In this document: positions 36,023 through 46,110 of the stretch, piece after piece
Layout: every line of letters starts with the position of its first letter
Numbering within the stretch: position 1 is the first letter of the stretch
Position numbers and translations under genes: made by a program
Notes under the pieces: generated by a model
Seen by the model: only the letters and a program-made list of their open reading frames with translations
The model's database searches: none
Told to the model about the DNA's origin: nothing
DNA from: Stappia taiwanensis
Lineage (GTDB): Bacteria; Pseudomonadota; Alphaproteobacteria; Rhizobiales; Stappiaceae
Length of the DNA: 64,000 nt
NCBI RefSeq assembly: GCF_014635285.1
Contig: NZ_BMCR01000006.1
Location: forward strand, 124,001-188,000
Reading direction: 5' to 3'

Positions 36023-36676
36023 TCAGGCGCGGCTCGGGGAGCCGGTCAGGGCGAACCAGGCGAGCAGCAGCCGATAGGGCAGCAGCAGCGCGGCGGCGAC
36101 CAGCAGCTTGACCGACAGATCGCCAAGCGCCCAGGACACCCAGCGCGGCACCTCCAGCGCGAAGACGCCAAGCAGCGGTGCCGCCTCGGCGGCGAAATCG
36201 TCGTGATGGCCGAGCAACGGGGTCGCCAGGGCGGAAAAGGCGATGCCGAAGAACAGCAGCGTGTCGAGCAGCGAACCGCAGACCGAGGAGACCGCCGGGG
36301 CGGTCCACCAGGCGAAGCGGCGCAGCCGGTTGAACACGGCGATGTCGAGCAGATGGGCCATCAGGAAGGCCGAGCCGGAGGCGATGGCGATGCGCGGCGT
36401 GGCGGCGAAGATCGAAATGCCGACCGCCAGCGCGAAGCCGATCATCACCACCTTGCGGGCCGCTGCCGGGCCGAAGCGCCGGTTGGTCAGATCGGTGACG
36501 AGGAAGGCGGCCGGATAGGTGAAGGCGCCCCAGGTCAAGAGGTCGGCCAGATTGATGCCGGCCAGCGTTGCATGCACCGGATACTGGACAAGCACATTCG
36601 AGGCGACCACCACGGCGGCCATGGCCAGCATGGCGTTGAAGGCGTGAAGGCGGGTGAAGCTGGGGGTGTCGGTCAC
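36023..36676 (-). CDS. yhhQ: Queuosine precursor transporter (YhhQ/VUT family)
   Basis: 217-residue inner-membrane protein with about six hydrophobic segments. Family features are ASNVLVQYPV near residue 26, FLVTDLTNRRFGPAAARKVV (the Vut signature) and GSLLDTLLFFGIAF. YhhQ imports preQ0/preQ1, precursors of the tRNA base queuosine. It is transcribed away from rpmB on the same strand, with the rpmB terminator between them, so it has its own promoter. Confidence 0.92.
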   Translation of the reverse strand: MTDTPSFTRLHAFNAMLAMAAVVVASNVLVQYPVHATLAGINLADLLTWGAFTYPAAFLVTDLTNRRFGPAAARKVVMIGFALAVGISIFAATPRIAIASGSAFLMAHLLDIAVFNRLRRFAWWTAPAVSSVCGSLLDTLLFFGIAFSALATPLLGHHDDFAAEAAPLLGVFALEVPRWVSWALGDLSVKLLVAAALLLPYRLLLAWFALTGSPSRA

Positions 36677-36777
36677 GGGCAGTCGATCCTTGTCGCCGGC
36701 GCCGGACAGGGCGCACGGGGGCTTGGGCGTATCAGGCTCCGAGCTTCGCCTTTCAGGGGCGAGTGGGGCGCAAACAC

Positions 36778-36806
36778 CAAAAGAGGCGCCGCGGCGCCTC
36801 TCTTTT
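36778..36806 (-). terminator. Rho-independent terminator of rpmB
   Basis: AGAGGCGCC (36782-36790) and GGCGCCTCT (36793-36801) are exact complements. On the minus strand the stem is followed by TTTTGG. The plus-strand side also has CTTTT, so it may work in both directions. It lies 64 bases after the rpmB stop. Confidence 0.85.
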
Positions 36807-36869
36807 CATATCCGGATCATGTCGGGCGACGCAAGTAGCTTTCCGTTGCGGAAATTGCGTCCCTCGTGA

Positions 36870-37169
36870 TCAGTTGGCCGCAGCGGCCTCGGTCTGGCGA
36901 CGCCGGATTTCGGTGCGCAGCAGCCGCGCCTTCGGCGACAGCTCGCTCTCGGCGGCCTTCATCAGAAACGCGTCGAGACCGCCACGATGCTCAACCGAGC
37001 GCAGCGCATGGGCGCTGATCCGCAGCTTGTAGGTCTCGCCAAGAACGTCGGACATCAGCGAAACATTGCACAGGTTCGGCAGAAAGCGGCGACGGGACTT
37101 GTTGTTGGCGTGGCTGACGTTGTTGCCGGTCATCACGTCCTTGCCGGTCAGTTCGCAACGGCGGGCCAT
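36870..37169 (-). CDS. rpmB: 50S ribosomal protein L28
   Basis: 99-residue ribosomal protein. The alphaproteobacterial L28 opening [20 protein letters not shown] is followed by [12 protein letters not shown] and [23 protein letters not shown]. It has no zinc-type CxxC pair. It stands as a single-gene unit with its own terminator; length is normal for alphaproteobacteria. Confidence 0.98.
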   Translation of the reverse strand: MARRCELTGKDVMTGNNVSHANNKSRRRFLPNLCNVSLMSDVLGETYKLRISAHALRSVEHRGGLDAFLMKAAESELSPKARLLRTEIRRRQTEAAAAN

Positions 37170-37547
37170 GGGACACCTTCTCTCAATCGGGTTGTTCGGT
37201 GAGGCTCGCGCCTCTTGGTCGAAACTGCCAATCCTCGCGCGGACCTGATGGGTCCGGCACTATCCGACCGGCATTTCATGGAAAGTCGGCTTGCTATAAG
37301 GGGCATGGCCGCCGCCGTCAAGGCATCTTGCGCCGGCAACTTGCGAAAGATCGAAAGGCGGACTGGCGCGATGTCCTGTCGGCGGTCCGCGCGGCATTCA
37401 TTTGCAGTCCATTAACCATGCGGTTACCCTGAGCGATGAAACTTGCGTGAAATGCTGCCGCGCCGTCGGCATGATGTAACCCACGATTTTGTTTCTGCCC
37501 CGGCTTTCAGGCCCGGCGCGTGTCGCCGCGTTCCCGGTGAGGTTCCG
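37170..37547. other. Divergent control region between rpmB and DUF3108 gene
   Basis: About 380 bases without a credible gene. It should contain the rpmB promoter (minus strand) and that of the DUF3108 gene (plus strand). I do not see an unambiguous pair of promoter elements or an RNA structure. Confidence 0.5.
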
Positions 37548-38402
37548 ATGACCAGCCTATCGACCGTTTTCACCCGCCTTGCGCGGTCCTCCCTGCCCGT
37601 GCTCGCCGGCGTGTCCGCACTGGTGCTCGCCCAGGCGCCCTTTGCCCGGGCCGAAACCGCCAAGCTCGGCGGTGTCTACGATATCTCCGTTTCGGGGTTG
37701 AAGATCGCGCGCGGGTCTCTGTCGCTGGTGGTGCAGAGCAATGCCTATTCCGCCAAGGTGGTGATGGAGCCCGCCGGCATCGGCACGCTGTTTTCCACAG
37801 GCAAGGGCGGGGCGGAAGCCTCCGGCTGGCTGGGCGGAAAGAAGGTGCGGCCGGCGCGCTACAAGATGGCCTCGCGGGCGGCGAACCGGGATTTCTTCGT
37901 GGATCTGGCGCAAGGCTCGGGCCGTGTCCGCTCCATGCGCGTCACGCCAAAATTCAAGCCCAACGCCGAACGCATCAAGGTGACCGCCCGGCACAAGCGC
38001 AATGTGGTCGATCCCTTGAGTGCCATTCTGATGCCGGCGGCGGCCACGCGCGGGGCGCCCGATGCCTCGGTCTGCAAGCGGCGGATCCCGGTGTTCGACG
38101 GCTGGACACGTTTCGATATCCAGCTTGAGTACAAGGAGATGCGGGAGGTCTCGGGCAAGGGCTACGATGGCCAGGTGGTGGTGTGTTCGGCGCGCTGGAT
38201 TCCCGTTGCGGGCCATCGCCCGTCCCGCGCCTCGGTGAAATACATGAAGGAAAACCGGCGGATGGAAGCCTGGCTCGCGCCGATCGGTTCCAAGGGCGTG
38301 TTCGTGCCTTACCGGGTGGAAATGGCGACCAAGAACGGCACCCTGGTGGTGCAGCCGCGCAAGCTGCGGTTTACCGGCGGACGGGACCAGGCCGCGCGCT
38401 AG
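37548..38402 (+). CDS. DUF3108 family periplasmic protein
   Basis: 284-residue secreted protein. A signal peptide spans about residues 1-34 (VLAGVSALVLAQAPFARA-ET). The mature part begins with GGVYDISVSGLKIARGSLSL, a DUF3108 beta-strand pattern, and ends YRVEMATKNGTLVVQPRKL. The family is common in alphaproteobacterial envelopes with no settled function. The start at 37548 follows GTGAGG and puts the signal peptide first. It stands alone on the plus strand. Confidence 0.85.
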   Translation: MTSLSTVFTRLARSSLPVLAGVSALVLAQAPFARAETAKLGGVYDISVSGLKIARGSLSLVVQSNAYSAKVVMEPAGIGTLFSTGKGGAEASGWLGGKKVRPARYKMASRAANRDFFVDLAQGSGRVRSMRVTPKFKPNAERIKVTARHKRNVVDPLSAILMPAAATRGAPDASVCKRRIPVFDGWTRFDIQLEYKEMREVSGKGYDGQVVVCSARWIPVAGHRPSRASVKYMKENRRMEAWLAPIGSKGVFVPYRVEMATKNGTLVVQPRKLRFTGGRDQAAR

Positions 38403-38609
38403 CAAGGCCAGGGCGTGCCGGCGCGGTTTTCTCCGGTTGCCGGAGGGTCCCGGTGGGATGGCGGGAAACCGCTCTTGAAAACGTCCCTTTGCCGCGCCAC
38501 CTGATTGTCATTGCGCGCCGCTCTTGACAGGAGGGGCGTGTCTCGCCAGTTTCGCGCCGCAGACCGCGGGGCATATCCCGACCCCGCATAGCGCCGAGAT
38601 CGTCTTTCC

Positions 38610-39563
38610 ATGCTCAGTTTCCTCGACTTCGAAAAGCCCGTCGCCGACCTTCAGGGCAAGGTGCACGAACTCAAGGCCGTCGCCGGCTCCGGTGAGACGG
38701 TGGAAGTCTCCCAGGAAATCGCCCGCCTCGAACAGAAGGCGGAGCAGACGCTGAAGGAGCTTTATGCAAAGCTCACCCCCTGGCAGAAGACCCAGGTCGC
38801 GCGTCATCCCGACCGGCCCCATGCGGTGGATTACATTACGGGCCTGATCGAGGATTTCACGCCGCTGTCCGGTGACCGCAGCTATGCCGAGGATGCGGCG
38901 ATCATTGCCGGTATCGGCCGTTTTCGTGGCCGGTCGGTTGCCATTCTCGGGCAGGAAAAGGGCGCCGACACCCAGTCGCGCCTGAAGCGCAACTTCGGCA
39001 TGGCCCGGCCGGAAGGCTACCGCAAGGCGGTACGGATCATGGACATGGCGGAGCGGTTTTCGCTGCCGGTCGTGTCGCTGGTCGATACCGCTGGCGCCTA
39101 TCCGGGCATCGGCGCGGAAGAGCGCGGTCAGGCCGAGGCGATTGCCCGTTCGACCGATGCCGGTCTCGGGCTGTCCACGGCCAGCGTGGCGCTGATCATC
39201 GGTGAGGGTGGCTCGGGCGGCGCGATTGCCATTGCCACGGCCAACCATGTGGCGATGCTCGAACATTCCATCTACAGCGTGATTTCTCCCGAGGCCGGTG
39301 CCTCGATCCTGTGGCGGGACAGCGCCCGGGCGCAGGACGCGGCGACCAACATGAAGATCACCGCCCAGGACCTGATCGGCATGCGGGTGATCGACGAGAT
39401 CGTCGAGGAGCCGCTCGGTGGTGCCCATCGGGCCAAGGAGATCGTCGTCGACCGGGCGGGGACGGCCATCGAGGCGGCGCTGGCTCGGTTCGACGGCATG
39501 AGCGCCGAGGAGATCCGAGCACAGCGCCGGGCGAAGTTCCTGGAGATCGGCCGTACGCTGTAG
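38610..39563 (+). CDS. accA: Acetyl-CoA carboxylase carboxyltransferase subunit alpha
   Basis: 317-residue subunit that, with AccD, transfers carboxyl from biotin to acetyl-CoA to make malonyl-CoA. It starts LSFLDFEKPVADLQGKV. The catalytic-core motifs include DRPHAVDYI, VDTAGAYPGIGAEERGQAEAIA and GEGGSGGAIAIA. VYSVISPEA is represented by IYSVISPEAGASILW. Length is typical. No acc partner lies next to it, as is usual for accA. Confidence 0.97.
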   Translation: MLSFLDFEKPVADLQGKVHELKAVAGSGETVEVSQEIARLEQKAEQTLKELYAKLTPWQKTQVARHPDRPHAVDYITGLIEDFTPLSGDRSYAEDAAIIAGIGRFRGRSVAILGQEKGADTQSRLKRNFGMARPEGYRKAVRIMDMAERFSLPVVSLVDTAGAYPGIGAEERGQAEAIARSTDAGLGLSTASVALIIGEGGSGGAIAIATANHVAMLEHSIYSVISPEAGASILWRDSARAQDAATNMKITAQDLIGMRVIDEIVEEPLGGAHRAKEIVVDRAGTAIEAALARFDGMSAEEIRAQRRAKFLEIGRTL

Positions 39564-39767
39564 CTCCATCGCGCCGGTCGTTTTTCTGCCGCCAAATTGC
39601 CGGAATTCTGGTTCAGCAAGTACCCGCTGGGGTCGCATCTGCTGGCCGGGTTCGTGCCGTCAGCATGGGTTAACCGGAGGTAAACCGGTTCCTGTCAGGA
39701 TTCTGTTTGGTATAAATCCTTGTCTGGAAGCCGCCGTATTGCGGCACGCTGAGGGTGGATTGACGGC

Positions 39768-40943
39768 ATGGCTCAGGAATTTGCCCGGTTCGGGTCACGG
39801 CAGATGAAGACACTGGCCGCGCTGGCGCTGGTCGGCGTGCTCGGGGCGTGTCAGGCGGATGAGCTGGGCTATGGCCCCAAGCACCTCAGGCCGATCAGCG
39901 ACGAGCTGAAGAGCAAGATCTCCCGGCTTGGCATGGACAGCAAGAGCCCGATCATGCTGCGGATCTTCAAGGAAGATTCCGAGCTTGAGGTGTGGAAGCA
40001 GACCAAATCCGGGCGCTATGCGCTGCTGGAGACCTTCGAGATCTGCAAGTGGTCGGGCAAGCTCGGGCCGAAGTTCAAGGAAGGCGACCGGCAGGCGCCG
40101 GAGGGCTTTTACGAGATCACTCCCTCGCTGATGAACCCGAACTCCAGCTACCATCTGGCGTTCAACATGGGCTATCCGAACAAGTACGATCGCTCGCACA
40201 ACCGCACCGGGTCGCATCTGATGGTGCATGGGGCCTGCTCCTCGCGCGGCTGCTACGCCATGACCGATGCGCAGGTTCAGGACATCTACGCGCTGGCGCG
40301 GGAAAGCTTCAAGGGCGGCCAGCGCTCCTTCCAGGTGCAGGCGTTTCCTTTCCGCATGACCGCGAAGAACATGGCCGAGCATCAGGACAATCCGCATATC
40401 GACTTCTGGCGGATGCTGAAGCGCGGCTCCGATCATTTCGAGGTGACCAAGCGGCCGCCGAAGGTCGATGTCTGCGACAAGCGCTATGTTTTCGACGCAG
40501 TGCCGTTGATGGAGGGCGTGCCCTTCCGCGCCACCGCCAAATGCCCGGCCTACGATATTCCCGATCCGGTCGAGCAGGCGGTTGCGGTCAAGCAGAAGAA
40601 AGATCGGGAACAGGTGGAGCAGATCGTCGCCAGCCGCAAGCGGTCGGAAGAGCGCAAGGCGCAGATCGCCGCCATTTTCGGTGGCGGCGCGGATCAGGAT
40701 GCGGATGCGGAGAAAGCGCCCGCCGATCCGGCGACCGGCGTTGTGACCGCGTCGGTGCCCGCGGCCACCGCAGCCACCACCGCCACGAGCGAACCCACCG
40801 CCTCGGCTTTCGCGCCGCAGCCGGCTCAGCAAAAATCCTCTGGCGGCTTCTTCAGCCGGCTGTTTTCCGGTGGGGATGAGGCGGCGGCGACCGTCGCTCC
40901 GGCCGGTGGACCGGCGCCGTTGCCGGCCGCCAAGCCGCAATAA
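39768..40943 (+). CDS. YafK/DpaA-like L,D-transpeptidase-fold lipoprotein
   Basis: 391-residue envelope protein. A lipobox LGAC (Cys28 from the ATG at 39768) marks it as a lipoprotein. If the second ATG at 39804 is used the signal peptide is shorter but still complete, and I cannot decide. The YkuD-fold active site reads HLMVHGACSSRGCYAMT (catalytic Cys162), followed by TDAQVQDIYALA, as in YafK/DpaA proteins. E. coli DpaA detaches Braun lipoprotein from peptidoglycan. The C-terminal 110 residues are a charged coiled stretch then a low-complexity Ala/Pro/Thr tail. The function on cell-wall links is inferred from the family. Confidence 0.9.
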   Translation: MAQEFARFGSRQMKTLAALALVGVLGACQADELGYGPKHLRPISDELKSKISRLGMDSKSPIMLRIFKEDSELEVWKQTKSGRYALLETFEICKWSGKLGPKFKEGDRQAPEGFYEITPSLMNPNSSYHLAFNMGYPNKYDRSHNRTGSHLMVHGACSSRGCYAMTDAQVQDIYALARESFKGGQRSFQVQAFPFRMTAKNMAEHQDNPHIDFWRMLKRGSDHFEVTKRPPKVDVCDKRYVFDAVPLMEGVPFRATAKCPAYDIPDPVEQAVAVKQKKDREQVEQIVASRKRSEERKAQIAAIFGGGADQDADAEKAPADPATGVVTASVPAATAATTATSEPTASAFAPQPAQQKSSGGFFSRLFSGGDEAAATVAPAGGPAPLPAAKPQ

Positions 40944-40982
40944 CTGCGGCTGGGTTCGCACGGCAGCTCTCAGGCTCGCATT

Positions 40983-41867
40983 TCAGGCGCGGATCGGCAG
41001 ATCAAGGATGCGCCGGCAGGAGACCATTGCCATCGGTCCGACGAGCGAGGCCTGTTCGCTGGCGATCAAGAGGTCGCGGGCGCCCTGCCGGACACTGCGC
41101 GCCACCATCTCGAAGGTGGTGCCGGCGGCCCGCTTCAGGGCGCTTTCATCATCCAGACCATCGAGAAGGTGGGCGGCGAACAGCGCCGACATCAGATCGC
41201 CCGTGCCGTTGGGCGCATCGGGAACGATGCCGTGTTCGGCGGCAATTGCCCCCTTGGCGGTGACCAGCAGGTTGCTGACCGCATTGCGCCTGAGGGCCGG
41301 GGCGGAGGTGACGAGGACGCGGGCCGGCGCCAGCGACCGGGCGGCGGCGATGGACATCTGTTCCGTGTCGGCGGCAAGGCCGCTCATCCATTCCAGCTCG
41401 AACAGATTGGGGGTGGCCACGTCGGCGCGCGGCAGCAGCTCGTCGCGGATCGCCGTTGCCGTTTCTTCCGGCAGATAGAGCCCGTTGTGGTCGCCGCAGA
41501 CCGGATCGCACAGGTAGAAGGCGTCCGGATTGACCTGCTTGACCCTGTCGACGAGACGGGCAAGGCCGTGCGCCTGGCTCGGCGCGCCGAGATAGCCGGA
41601 GACGACGGCGCCGATATTGGCCAGCGTGTCGGCGCCCAGAAGATCCTCCACCAGCGCTGTGAAGGTCTCGTCGGAGGCCACATGGCGGGTGCCGCGCCCC
41701 TGTCCGGGATGCCAGGGCAGGAGCACCGTCGGCAGGAACCAGACCTTGAAGCCGAGGCGCTCCAGCGCGAAGACGGCAACCCGGCCGCCGACGGCGCCGC
41801 GCACCACCTGGGAGCTGACCACGAGGATCTCCGGCCGGGGGGCGCCGGGCGTCAGTGGCGCGCTCAT
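40983..41867 (-). CDS. pdxY: Pyridoxal kinase PdxY
   Basis: 294-residue ribokinase-fold kinase that phosphorylates pyridoxal in vitamin B6 salvage. It has [24 protein letters not shown] near the N-terminus, [19 protein letters not shown] in the middle, and the anion-hole/catalytic motif [16 protein letters not shown]. The start overlaps the ispG stop (ATGA), so the two are coupled; the functional link is not obvious. Confidence 0.95.
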   Translation of the reverse strand: MSAPLTPGAPRPEILVVSSQVVRGAVGGRVAVFALERLGFKVWFLPTVLLPWHPGQGRGTRHVASDETFTALVEDLLGADTLANIGAVVSGYLGAPSQAHGLARLVDRVKQVNPDAFYLCDPVCGDHNGLYLPEETATAIRDELLPRADVATPNLFELEWMSGLAADTEQMSIAAARSLAPARVLVTSAPALRRNAVSNLLVTAKGAIAAEHGIVPDAPNGTGDLMSALFAAHLLDGLDDESALKRAAGTTFEMVARSVRQGARDLLIASEQASLVGPMAMVSCRRILDLPIRA

Positions 41868-43123
41868 TCGGCGGCAGACCGGGAGCCGGAGCCGAAACGG
41901 TTTTCGATGTAGCTGTCGACCATCGCCTTGAACTCTTCGGCGATGTTCTCGCCGCGCAAGGTGGCGACCTTCTTGCCGTCGATGAACACCGGGGCCGCCG
42001 GGGTCTCGCCGGTGCCGGGCAGGGAAATGCCGATATCGGCGAATTTGCTCTCGCCCGGTCCGTTGACGATGCAGCCCATCACCGCGACATTGAGCGCCTC
42101 GACGCCGGGGTACTTCTCGCGCCAGATCGGCATCGACACGCGGATGTTGTCCTGGATGTCGCGGGCCAGCTCCTGAAACACGGTGGAGGTGGTGCGGCCG
42201 CAGCCCGGGCAGGCGGCCACCACCGGAACGAAGGCGCGGAAGCCCATCACCTGCAGCAGCTCCTGCGCCACCTGCACCTCGCGGGTGCGGTCGCCGCCCG
42301 GCTCCGGGGTCAGCGACACGCGGATGGTGTCGCCAATGCCCTGTTGCAGCAGGATGCCCATGGAGGCGGCGGAGGCGACGATGCCCTTGGTGCCCATGCC
42401 CGCCTCGGTGAGCCCGAGATGCAGGGTGTAGTCGCAGCGGGCGGCCAGATCGGCGTAGACGGCGATCAGGTCCTGCACCTGGCTGACCTTGGCCGAGAGG
42501 ATGATCTTGTCCCGGCCCATGCCCAGCTCCTCGGCGCGGGCGGCGGACAGGAGGCCAGACTGAATGATCGCCTCGCGCATCACCGCATTGGCCGGCGCCG
42601 GCTTGGCGAGCGCAGCATTCTCGTCCATCAGATGGGTCAGCAATTCCTGATCGAGCGAGCCCCAGTTGACGCCGATGCGCACCGGCTTGTCATGGCGAAG
42701 GGCGATGTCGATGATTTCGGAATACTGCCGGTCGCGCTTGTCGCGAAAGCCGACATTGCCCGGGTTGATGCGGTATTTGGCCAGCGCCTCGGCACAGGCC
42801 GGATGATCGGCAAGGAGCTTGTGGCCGATGTAGTGGAAATCGCCGACCAGTGGTACGAAGCAGCCGATCCGTTCCAGCCGCTCGCGGATCTTCGGCACCG
42901 CCGCCGCCGCCTCGTCGCGGTCGACGGTGATGCGCACCAACTCCGAGCCGGCCTGGGCGAGGGCGGAGACCTGGGCGACCGTGCCGTCGATATCGGCGGT
43001 GTCGGTGTTGGTCATCGACTGGACGGCAACCGGCGCGCCGCCGCCGATGGTGACGGAGCCGACCCGGACGGGGACGGAGACCCGGCGCGTCGCCGGCCCG
43101 AAACTTGTGTCTTCGCTGTGCAT
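41864..43123 (-). CDS. ispG: 4-hydroxy-3-methylbut-2-enyl diphosphate synthase IspG (GcpE)
   Basis: 419-residue iron-sulfur enzyme of the MEP isoprenoid pathway, converting MEcPP to HMBPP. The TIM-barrel part starts [19 protein letters not shown]. The 4Fe-4S ligands are C305 and C308 in CPGCGRT and C351 in GCIVNGPGE, with the conserved Glu in NGPGE. Length is normal. First gene of the ispG-pdxY transcript. It is divergent from the membrane-protein trio. Confidence 0.97.
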   Translation of the reverse strand: MHSEDTSFGPATRRVSVPVRVGSVTIGGGAPVAVQSMTNTDTADIDGTVAQVSALAQAGSELVRITVDRDEAAAAVPKIRERLERIGCFVPLVGDFHYIGHKLLADHPACAEALAKYRINPGNVGFRDKRDRQYSEIIDIALRHDKPVRIGVNWGSLDQELLTHLMDENAALAKPAPANAVMREAIIQSGLLSAARAEELGMGRDKIILSAKVSQVQDLIAVYADLAARCDYTLHLGLTEAGMGTKGIVASAASMGILLQQGIGDTIRVSLTPEPGGDRTREVQVAQELLQVMGFRAFVPVVAACPGCGRTTSTVFQELARDIQDNIRVSMPIWREKYPGVEALNVAVMGCIVNGPGESKFADIGISLPGTGETPAAPVFIDGKKVATLRGENIAEEFKAMVDSYIENRFGSGSRSAAE

Positions 43124-43351
43124 GACGCCGATCCGCGTTTGTCTGGTCGCGCCCGGCGGGGACGCGGGGCGCTCGCAATCCCGCAGATTGAATAGGGCGC
43201 GCGGCCCCTGCGCGCAAGGGGGGCGCTCCGGTTCGGGGGGCGGCAGAGTGGCGGTCCGCGATCCTCAGGCCCCGGCCCAGCATCTTTCCCAAGGAGATTC
43301 GGCTTGACCTTGAGAAGGGCAGACCGCATCTGAAGGAGGAGAGGGGGCCTC

Positions 43352-44275
43352 ATGCTATTGGTCGTTGTCAGTCGCAGTCTGAAACTTGCCCGCAGCCGGC
43401 TCGGCACGTTCTTCACCGCCGGCTGGGCCTATATGCTGGTTCTCCTGGCGGTGAACCTGGCGATCAGCGTGGCAATGACCCCCGATACCGGCTTTCAGAC
43501 CGGATCCTACATGATGGAGCCGTTCGCCGGCGGCGATGGGGCCGACGACCCGGACCGGGCCAAGGCGCTGCGGGGGCTGGCCGTTCTTGCCAATCTGCTG
43601 GCGGGCTTTTCCATCGCCATTGCCTATGTGCGCCGGATCGTCACCGGGCGGCGTGAATTTTTCCTGGCCTTCGGTCTGCGCCATGTTCGGGTGGCCTGGG
43701 AGCTGTTGCTGCTTGGCCTGCTCGGCACCGGGATCCTGATGGCGCTGTTCTTCGGCGCCGCGTTTACGACGCTGATCGCCCCGCCCGTCGGTGCGGCCTT
43801 GATGATCCTGTGCCTGCCGCTGTCGGTGATGCTGGTGCAGCGGTTCTCGCTGGTGCTGCCGGCGGCGGCGCTGGACGATCCGCTGACCTTGCGCGAGTCC
43901 TGGCGGCTGACGGCGGGGCTGAGCTGGGCGCTGACGATTGCCGCGCTTGCGGTTCTGGCGGTTGCCGGCGCCGCGGTTGGCATCTGGACCCTGTTGCTGG
44001 GGCTGTTCGACACCGCGCTGGCGCTCGGTGGCAGCGGGCCGCTGGCGCAGGTGCGGTCCGCGCTCTTGCCGATGGGCACCATGGTGATCGTGACCTGGCT
44101 GCTCTCCAGCCTGCATGTCACCGCCTATGGGCTGGTGCGCGAACGGGTGGCGCGGCAGGTCGGGCTGCAACAGGCGGAGGTGGAGCGGGCGGAGCGGCTG
44201 CGCGGCGAGCGCCAGCGGGCGCAGGCGCATCGGGCGGTGGCGGCAGTGCGCGATATCGGCCGCCGGCGGCGTTGA
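43352..44275 (+). CDS. Polytopic membrane protein, first of a paralogous trio
   Basis: 307-residue inner-membrane protein with about six hydrophobic segments and a basic C-terminal tail (RERVARQ...RRR). I do not recognise a named family. Shared elements with the next two genes are the central RFSLVLPAAALDDPLTLRESWRL and the closing YGLVRER. This arrangement recalls glycerophosphodiesterase-type membrane-anchor domains, but without a catalytic domain. GGAGGAG precedes the ATG. A transport or envelope role is only a guess. Confidence 0.85.
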   Translation: MLLVVVSRSLKLARSRLGTFFTAGWAYMLVLLAVNLAISVAMTPDTGFQTGSYMMEPFAGGDGADDPDRAKALRGLAVLANLLAGFSIAIAYVRRIVTGRREFFLAFGLRHVRVAWELLLLGLLGTGILMALFFGAAFTTLIAPPVGAALMILCLPLSVMLVQRFSLVLPAAALDDPLTLRESWRLTAGLSWALTIAALAVLAVAGAAVGIWTLLLGLFDTALALGGSGPLAQVRSALLPMGTMVIVTWLLSSLHVTAYGLVRERVARQVGLQQAEVERAERLRGERQRAQAHRAVAAVRDIGRRRR

Positions 44276-44422
44276 TCCACCGCCGCGGAAAACGGGCGCC
44301 GGGCGATAATTTCATTGCGGGCTGCTTGCGGACACGCGCAGAGGTTGGAATAGTGCAACTCGATTTCAACCGGTTCGCGGATGCTGGCGTGCGCGGCAAC
44401 CAATTTTGTTTTCGGGGGATGC

Positions 44423-45205
44423 ATGCTCTTCAAGACGACCAGTCGGCTTTTCTTCGGCGCGTTCAAGGCACTTTTCGCCAATTTCGAGACGTTCCTGAAG
44501 ATCTGCTGGGCCTGGTTCGCGATCTTTCTGGCCGGTCAGGTAATTGGAGAAATATTCTCCCCTCCGGAATTCGGCGCTATTGGTCCCGGCCGTGTTGTGG
44601 CCGCATTTGTTTTTGTCGTCGTCTATGTCCTTGGCAATGCTTCCATCGCCGTCGCCTGGCATCGCTGTCTGCTGATGGAGGAGCGGCCGGGCTGGCTGCA
44701 TCTCACCGTCGGCGGTCGCGAGCTGCGCTATGCACTGAAATTCTTCGCGGTCATGCTGATTTTGATGGTACTGATGATCCCAGTTGCGGCTTTGCTCTGG
44801 CTGTTTATCTCGCAGGGCATTCTGGCGATTGTCGTCATGATCGCCACAATGGTTTTCTTTGTTCTTCCTTTCATACTGCGTTTCAGCCTCGTCCTTCCCG
44901 CCGTCGCGATGGACGAGCCGCTGGGCTTTGGCGAAGCCTTCCGTGACAGCGAGGGGCTCGGATTGCCGATGTCCCTCGCGGCGGTCGGCCTTTCGTTGGT
45001 GATCGCCGGTGGAACCTTCGCCGTCGGCCTGCTTGCGATGATTGGGGGCGGGGCGGGCCTCTTTTCGGTTGTTGCGGCGACTATTCTTCTCCTTGCGTTG
45101 CAAGTTGCAGCGACCGCGCTACAGATCAGCGTTCTGACCGGCGGCTATTACATCCTGCGGGAGCGCCAGGCGAATGCCCCGCAGCAGGGCCAGCCCCCGG
45201 TCTGA
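44423..45205 (+). CDS. Polytopic membrane protein, second of a paralogous trio
   Basis: 260-residue membrane protein with about six hydrophobic segments. It has RFSLVLPAVAMDEPLGFGEAF, clearly akin to the first gene (RFSLVLPAAALDDPL), and ends YYILRERQANAPQQGQPPV. The start is taken at ATG 44423, with GGGGGA upstream, so that FKTTSRLFFGAFKALFANF leads into the first helix. Its final 55 bases are almost identical to the end of the third gene. Function unknown. Confidence 0.85.
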   Translation: MLFKTTSRLFFGAFKALFANFETFLKICWAWFAIFLAGQVIGEIFSPPEFGAIGPGRVVAAFVFVVVYVLGNASIAVAWHRCLLMEERPGWLHLTVGGRELRYALKFFAVMLILMVLMIPVAALLWLFISQGILAIVVMIATMVFFVLPFILRFSLVLPAVAMDEPLGFGEAFRDSEGLGLPMSLAAVGLSLVIAGGTFAVGLLAMIGGGAGLFSVVAATILLLALQVAATALQISVLTGGYYILRERQANAPQQGQPPV

Positions 45206-45208
45206 GCG
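45154..45208 (+). repeat. 55-bp repeat, copy 1 (3' end of second trio gene)
   Basis: This stretch and 46059-46113 match at 51 of 55 positions without gaps. It encodes the tail LRERQANAPQQGQPPV plus stop and three bases after it. The matching copy ends the third gene. It could reflect recent duplication or gene conversion. Confidence 0.85.
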
Positions 45209-45279
45209 TGGCGCCGGAGGACTAAGGCGGTTCCCGGCTTCTGAAGCCCCCTGTACGAAACATCGAGGTTCAGTAGGGC

Positions 45280-46110
45280 ATGTTTGCAACCACCAGGCAG
45301 ATTCTTACCGAAACGCTCAGAGTCGTATCTTCAAACCCCATCCTCGTTGTGAAGGTTTGTGGCGCCTGGACGGTTCTGAGTGCCATGATATTTCTAATCA
45401 CGGGAATAGAGCCTGACGATTACCTTGATATCGCTTCGTCGTTTCAACTGCTTCATATTCCTCTCATGATCATATTGATGATCGGGTTGACCTCGGGGGC
45501 GGTGACGTGGATTCGTGCCATTCAGTTGAATGAAGATGTTTTTTGGGTGAATTTAAATTTAAATTCGAGATATGTTCGTTTATTTATTATATATTCATTT
45601 GTTACATTAATCAGTTTTGGCTCTGCGTTTACTATTTCGAGGTTTTATTTTCATTTTTTTAGTATATTTTATTATGGCTATCTGTTAAAGGGTGGTGGCT
45701 CTCTGGTGCTTTTCTTGATTGCGGATAATCTTTGTTATTCGTTTTATGTATTTATCTTCGTATGTTTTTTTGTATTGTTTCATGCTCCTTCGTCTCTTGT
45801 TGTTCCTGCTATTTCTTTGGGGCGAAATTTAACTATATCGCAATCAGTAAAGTTAAGTCAGGGAGCTCGATTTTCTATTTTTGTTTTGACGGCTCCGTTA
45901 TTTTTGTCTATGAAAATAGCAATATTGTTTTCTTTGAGATTTATCGCGGTGATTGGTTTATATTCACCTCTCGGTATTTTATTTTTATTTCTTGTATTTG
46001 CCATCTTGCACGTCGGATCGGTTGTCTATGTAACTCTCCTGACCCGTGCCTATTTCCTCCTGCGGGAGCGGCAGGCGAATGCCGCGCAGCAGGCCCAGCC
46101 TCCGGTCTGA
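45280..46110 (+). CDS. Polytopic membrane protein with AT-rich core, third of a paralogous trio
   Basis: 276-residue hydrophobic membrane protein, full length and uninterrupted. The ends resemble its neighbours: VLVVKVCGAW-type N-terminal helix and C-terminal YFLLRERQANAAQQAQPPV. The middle (45541-46020) has only about 32% G+C by direct count of eight 60-base rows, against well over 60% around it, with codons such as TTA, TTT and ATT. Its central motif is APSSLVVPAISLGRNLTIS where the paralogue has RFSLVLPAVAMDEPLGFG. This mosaic suggests replacement of the core by foreign DNA between conserved ends, or an old transferred gene partly converted by its neighbour. Function unknown. Confidence 0.8.
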   Translation: MFATTRQILTETLRVVSSNPILVVKVCGAWTVLSAMIFLITGIEPDDYLDIASSFQLLHIPLMIILMIGLTSGAVTWIRAIQLNEDVFWVNLNLNSRYVRLFIIYSFVTLISFGSAFTISRFYFHFFSIFYYGYLLKGGGSLVLFLIADNLCYSFYVFIFVCFFVLFHAPSSLVVPAISLGRNLTISQSVKLSQGARFSIFVLTAPLFLSMKIAILFSLRFIAVIGLYSPLGILFLFLVFAILHVGSVVYVTLLTRAYFLLRERQANAAQQAQPPV

